Shown: piece after piece, positions 59,001-64,000 of the stretch | Position numbering within the stretch: position 1 is the first letter of the stretch | Layout of the letters: the number at the start of each line of letters is the position of its first letter | From: Engraulis encrasicolus | Taxonomy: Eukaryota > Chordata > Actinopteri > Clupeiformes > Engraulidae | DNA: 64,000 nt | Reading direction: 5' to 3' | Assembly: GCF_034702125.1 (NCBI RefSeq) | Contig: NC_085860.1 | Span: forward strand, 53,322,442 to 53,386,441 | Translations under genes and position numbers: made by a program | Notes under the pieces: generated by a model | The model's input: the letters and a program-made list of their open reading frames with translations, nothing else | Told to the model about the DNA's origin: nothing | The model's database searches: none

Positions 59001-60485
59001 TTTGGGGATTTGTTGGGTTGAGATCCTTGGTTTTTTTTGGGGTTTTCTAGATTTTTTAAAAAGGGGAAGTTGGTGTGCGTCCCTCTATGGGGTTTGAAAA
59101 ACGCTTCCCTTTAAAGTTTGGTCTGCTATATGTCTAGGGGTTAGGTCTCCCTGTGATTACAAATCACTAAATTTTTCGGGTTTTCCCCTTATGGCCCAAC
59201 ATATAATGTTTCTTCCAGAGAAAATTGTCATTCAAACTTTGATCTCACACCCCGTTTGGGATCCCCTCTTTTATAAGAGGTCGGGGGTTATAATTTAAAA
59301 ACACCGTGAAAACATAAAAACCCCTAATAAAATAACAAAAAATGGATAGCAAAAGTTTTTTTTTTCCCGTAAAAATGCAGGAAAATAGCCAAAATTTTGG
59401 GTTTGCTGCATTGCAAGGGGTTTAATATAAAAAACGCACAAAAAGGCTATTCCTGTGTAAAAAAAAGGCCAGGTTTAGGGCAGTCCCGAAATTTTTGAGA
59501 AAAATTTTTGGAGACTCGGTATGGGGAGGGGGCCCGGAAAAGGGAAAGGCTGTTTAAAAATGAGTTTGATGGGATTTTTGCTTTGTGCCGGGATGTTTTG
59601 TAATCCCTGGGGTTTCTTTCAAATTTTTAATTTGTTTTAGGGGAAAATTTTGGAGTCAGAAGGCTACCCTTTTAATTTCCCGGGGCTGTGGTGGCGGTTA
59701 GCCCCTGCTCTCTCTCTCGGCCTCTTTTCACTGCCGAAAGTGCCCCACCCTGTTTAGCCAGAGGGGTTTTAAGCCCCGCTGGTGAAAAGGGGCGAAACTA
59801 TTGTTGGTTTTAGAATGTTGATTTAAGCCCAAATTTTCTTTTAAAAAGGGGTTCGTAAGGGGAGGGGGTGAAACCCGGCCCCCCGGAAAACTCGGGCCCC
59901 GGGGGCTTAAGTTCGGGTTTTCAGTTCCTGGGGCCAAGTTCGGGGCCCAAAAGGGCCTCCCGTAAAACAGGGCTATTGTATTCGATTTAAACCCCTTTTT
60001 ATAGGTAAATTTACAACATACATCTTACTATGTCAAAAATGTGCACACAAATGCAGTCAACTCCAGTCAAAAAGGCGTGAGGAACTCATTTCCCCAACCC
60101 CACCCTCTCAAAAGGGGTGCCCCAAGGGTCCCTATAGGGCCCCCTTTGTTTTGTTTGGTACACCACCCGCTGGCCCTTGATTACTCACATGGTTTGCATA
60201 TCACCGCTGTGCTTTATGGTTTTCAAAATAACCCGTTCTTCCAAAACCAGATGAATCCATGTTTTTTTGCTACATTTTTTCTTGCCCTTTTTGAATTATG
60301 CATTTTTCTATTGGGGGTTTTCCCCACTTGTCAAAACAATAAATTTAAAACCCCCGTCAGGATTTTAATGGCCAAAAGGCCCATTACATAATGCTTCTTT
60401 CAAAAGAAATTGTGAAATGAAAGGAAAAAAGCAAGCCCACCTGGGAAATTCCCATTTTAAATTTTGAAAAGCATTTACGAAAACA
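56015..60485 (+). repeat. Duplicated block Y' (damaged copy of 31774-37205)
   Basis: Order is conserved: L1 C-terminal part (56015-57600), the (CT)n tract, the minus-strand hydrophobic-protein locus, and the L2-like remnant (60030-60345). It lacks the 1833-bp TIR element and has about 750 bp extra at 56575-57330. Divergence is much greater than between X and X' and is concentrated in homopolymers. Confidence 0.85.
57936..59052 (-). pseudogene. Second copy of the hydrophobic-protein gene, disrupted
   Basis: Aligns with 34686-35748. The exon 2 equivalent is about 57936-58696 and exon 1 about 59001-59052. The donor GTAAGT has become GGAAAT, the start codon is lost, and many indels shift the frame; only short open pieces remain. 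Recognisable stretches such as CCAGCAGAAGTTGCAA match the first copy. Because the whole area looks error-prone, the damage may be sequencing error rather than true decay. Confidence 0.6.
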
Positions 60486-61629
60486 GTTTTAAAAATACAA
60501 TTTTCCCGTTCCCCAATACATTTCCTCTTCCCGCTCCGCTACCCCCCTATGTTGGCTTAATTGTCTGTGCAAACCCTTGCAAAAGGCCAGAAGCGCAAAT
60601 GTGCCTGGTATTGACCCAAAAAAAAACGGTTGGGCTGTTTAAATAGTTATTTTTCAGTGCCCCTTGTGGGGACAAATTTCATGACCAAGCCAGACAAAAA
60701 AAAGGGATATTGGGGGTAAATAGTCCCTTCACTAATCCTAGTTGAAACAACCCGATTGACTTATCAGCATTTGGGTCGACACAAGCACAAATTTAAACTT
60801 AAAACTATTAAAAAATACTTTGGGCTGTGTTGGTTTATTGGGGACTGCAATAAAGCCTTATGCTTTCCAGGATGTTGCATTCCCCCAAATACCAAAGGTC
60901 CCGGACCCAAACAAGACAAACCCAGCCCCAAAAAAGTTTCCCCCTTTTCTCCTAAAGGTTTAAGAGCCATCCCCCTACCCAAAAAAAGGGTAATTTTCCC
61001 CTACCCCTTTTAAGCTTAAAGACCCCCCCCCCTTTTAAATTAAAAAATTGAACTTCCCCAGACAGGTTTAGAATCCCTTTTTTTTTGTGTTCTTTTTAAA
61101 AAAATACCCAAAAAAACCCTGAACCCAGTGAAAAAAAATAGAGGAGGTGTAATTTGTCAATATCCCAGAATTTAAAGGGGGGGTTTAAGCTGGGTTTTTT
61201 AACAAGGGCCAAGGGGGCTGTTTTTTAAAAACAATATTTAAAAATTTTTCCTTACACCCCCCCGAGCCCCCCCCCAAAGCCACCCGGGGACAATAATAGG
61301 ATTAGCACCCAGGGGGCCCCAAACCCAAAAGCCCCCAAAGGGTCTCAACCGGGTTAAAAAACAGGATCATGGGAAGGGCTTTTTCTCCCTTATGTTTAGT
61401 GGCTTTTCCAACCGAAAAAAAAGGGAACACACATTTAAAAAAGGAAGGGGGGGGTAAATAATGAAAAATAAAGGACCTACCCAAAAATGAAGGAAGAAAA
61501 CTTTTTCATCTGTAAACCCAAATTTCTTAAAAAAATCCCACCATTTATATGGGTTTTTTTTATTGTGGTGAGGGGGTAACAAACCCAAGTTCCTTTTCCG
61601 ACTTTTTTTTGAAAAGGCAATTTTTTTGT
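60486..61629. other. Low-quality sequence, no gene
   Basis: Runs such as ACCCCCCCCCC and repeated CCCC/AAAA/GGGG blocks dominate. Open frames here are not credible. Confidence 0.5.
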
Positions 61630-61796
61630 GCTTAAAAGTTGACAGCGAGAGACATGGGGAAAGCCCAGCTGAAGGAAATAGATTCTGCCATTTTTCATCA
61701 AACTGCATTCCAATGCCTGTCACTGCCACTCACCTGCCACTCTGCTGGTAAAAGGATGTTTCTGCTACTTTCTCGATGTTTCTTGTTACTTTCTAC
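61630..61796 (+). repeat. Local repeat, Z module
   Basis: Nearly identical to 3563-3715. Interrupted at CTTTCTAC by the next element. Confidence 0.75.
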
Positions 61797-63855
61797 TAGG
61801 GGTGGGCAAACTTAAAAATCTTTAATCGCATTAACTCAACGACTTTCTGTGATTAATCGTGGGATTATTCCTGGGATTAATCTCTGGGAAGCCACGGCGC
61901 ATGGGACCGCTTTTGGGTGGCACTTCAGTCATTCTCACATACCATTACAACATAATGTCACAGAATCCATGTAAACCTAATGGAATGCAATCTACCTGTA
62001 GTTATTATTATATGGGCAAACCTGGACCTGAACCTGGGCAAATACAGCCCATTCAATTCAATAGTCTCATGATTTCATGAAGTAATGTTCTGTTGTGTAG
62101 GCCTATAGGCTATGTAACCCTGCCTATCTTAACATCACATGAGTACATACCCCAATCAGGTTTTTTGACCCGACCAAAATCATGATCTGCATTGCCAATC
62201 ACAAATAAATAATTAGGTCTAATCTTTCCAACCACTTTTAAAATCCAACAGAGGGTGCACCATTTGTGAAACGAACTAGGCCTATTGACTCATAAAATGG
62301 CAGAACAGTCCAGAAACCCAAGGCTAAGAAACTAACAGTTGCAGTGGCGGGTGATAGCTATTGGTAGAATTCTGTGTGTTCCCCAGACAAGAATTCAGAC
62401 AACCTCCCTCCCTCCTTCTGCTCAGTCATTTTTCTTGCACGCTGCGTTTCGTATTGCATCATTCACCCCACGAAATGTGTGCAATAGGCTACCATTACAG
62501 CAACAACTCACATTAATGGCATTCAACAATAACACATCACCGAGGCGCAATCATTCCAGAAAGGGTGTGTTCTTCTGGACCAGGTAATATTCTGGTAATA
62601 AATGAAGTCAAACCACGAATAGCGACCAAGGGACACTCAACCACCTGCGTTACTCCGTGATTGCAGTTGTGACAGGGGACAAATATTAACCCAGTGCCCT
62701 TACCTTAAACGTTGTCTTGACCGCGTATAATGTATCCCGACCTTTCACTGTTATCCATGCTTTTCCGACCGTAACCATCTTCCACGTTCGCTTCCACCTT
62801 GTAATCCACAAAGCAAGAGAGGGACTATTTTGCTACAATTTGGCGATTCCTCTCAACTCACTCGTGTTATCCGAAATATTGCACATTTGACCACATTCAA
62901 AACAGTTCCGCTTCGACAAAAGGCGTGTTATTGAACAATCTCAAGACGTTTGCCCAGTGCTTGTTACAGCGGATTGACAGTGCGATGTCACTGACCTGGG
63001 ACAGTTTGATTGCAGTACAGAGAGTAATATATTGTCTTCGAGATAACTTTTATTATAAAAGCAACTGGCTTGAGCCAAAAAATGTGAAGTAAACTGGCGT
63101 CTGTGCAACATCCTCTGAGAGAGATATTTTCGCTTTCTTTTCAGTTTGTAGGCTATTGTACATGATTTTACGATGTCGCTGCCAACCAATGTGAAGTAAA
63201 ACTGGCGTCTGTGCAACATCCTCTGAGAGAGATATTTTCGCTTTCTTTCAGTTTGTATTGTGCATGATTCTGTCGCTGCCAACCAATTGGAAGGGGGGCT
63301 AATTGGGGGTATTTTGACTATACTGTCGTTGGCTTTTCGGCACTTGACTAGATGCTGTCGCTGATGCCAACCAATTGGAAGGGGGGCCCCAGTTTGTATT
63401 GTGCATGATTCTGTCGCTGCCAACCAATGGAAGGGGGGCCCCTTCAGCTGGGGGTATTTTGACTATACTGTCGCTAGGCTTTTCGGCACTTGACCTCACG
63501 CTGTCGCTGATGCAAACCAATTTGAAGGGGGCCCCCTCGAGCAGGTGGTATTCGGGAGGCGCTGTTGCTGCCCTCGCAGCAGAGCCGTTCATACAGATGA
63601 CAGTAGCTTATGATAGAGCTATTTAAAATCGTCATTGCGGTTGAATACAAAACATGTCGTCCGTGGGGGCCCCTCCTACTCGGGGGCCCTAGGCAGCTGC
63701 CTACTTTGCTTACCTTAACGGGCCTGCATATCATGTGTTCTGCATGGATGGGTACTTTTCAAGGGCGTATCATGATGCTGCCTCTTTATATTGCGATACA
63801 GTATCGTGACTGTGTATCACCATTTCTCGGTTCGATACAGTATCGTTACAGCCCT
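61797..63855. mobile_element. hAT-like element (about 2.06 kb)
   Basis: Begins TAGGGGTGGGCAAAC and ends CGTTACAGCCCT, both common hAT terminal styles. Flanks CTTTCTAC (61789-61796) and CTTTACTAC (63856-63864) fit an 8-bp duplication with one indel. The ends are not good inverted repeats, so two different elements could be abutted. No transposase frame. Confidence 0.5.
63083..63545. repeat. Tandem repeat, units of about 100 bp
   Basis: Four to five mosaic units sharing CTGTCGCTGCCAACCAAT and, in pairs, GAGAGAGATATTTTCGC or GGGGGTATTTTGACTATACT. The overlapping open frames on both strands arise from the repeat. Confidence 0.85.
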
Positions 63856-63864
63856 CTTTACTAC

Positions 63865-64000
63865 GTGCCACAAATATCTACTGTTTCTTCACTGAAAACC
63901 ACCCAATAGTCTTACTTCAGAAGCGGTGACTGCCCTCCTGTTGGTAACTTCAGCCAATTTCAACATGCAGTTTAGTCAGTGAGGAACGGTAGCCTACCAT
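63865..64000. other. Repeat fragment at window end
   Basis: Weak similarity to the first composite module (TTCTTCACTGAAAACCAC). Nothing else recognised. Confidence 0.4.

Overview
This window looks like intergenic or intronic DNA from a vertebrate, most likely a teleost fish. The evidence is dense, nested transposable elements of types common together in fish genomes: an L1-type LINE, L2/CR1-like LINE remnants, a Penelope-like element with RT and GIY-YIG domains, tRNA-derived SINEs, and many hAT- and piggyBac-type elements with 8-bp or TTAA target duplications. There are also GT-AG intron signals and long (TG)n, (CA)n, (CT)n and (TAA)n tracts. I see no operons, no bacterial features and no virus. 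Species cannot be decided from the window.

Layout. 0-10 kb: SINEs, a 166-bp hairpin, two inverted hammerhead-bearing Penelope-type tails flanked by two 198-bp hAT MITEs, and at 8459-8975 a complete miniature LTR retrotransposon (TRIM) with a tRNA-Leu primer site, a polypurine tract, a 5-bp target duplication and a tRNA-like module inside its LTRs. 10-15 kb: a minus-strand LINE split by a 1473-bp foldback element. 15.1-21.6 kb: block X, repeated in direct orientation at 42.1-54.3 kb (X'), where three later DNA transposons have inserted. 22.8-25.0 kb: a 5'-truncated Penelope-like element with an open RT/GIY-YIG frame, a hammerhead-type motif and an 18-bp target duplication. 26-34.6 kb: a decayed L1 split by a 2567-bp piggyBac-like element and followed by an 1833-bp TIR element. 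34.7-35.7 kb: the best host-gene candidate, a two-exon minus-strand gene for a 257-residue Ala/Gly-rich hydrophobic protein with an internal repeat. 38-42 kb: further TIR elements. 56.0-60.5 kb: block Y', a damaged direct copy of 31.8-37.2 kb that includes the hydrophobic-protein gene. 61.8-63.9 kb: a hAT-like element with tandem repeats.

The two block pairs occur in the same order (X-Y, then X'-Y'), which suggests one larger local duplication, or two haplotypes assembled in series, modified by later insertions and deletions. From about 56.1 to 61.6 kb the sequence has abnormally long homopolymer runs and many frame breaks relative to its copy, so I suspect poor consensus quality there. Apart from the Penelope ORF and the two-exon gene, almost all open frames here are TE fragments or shadows.
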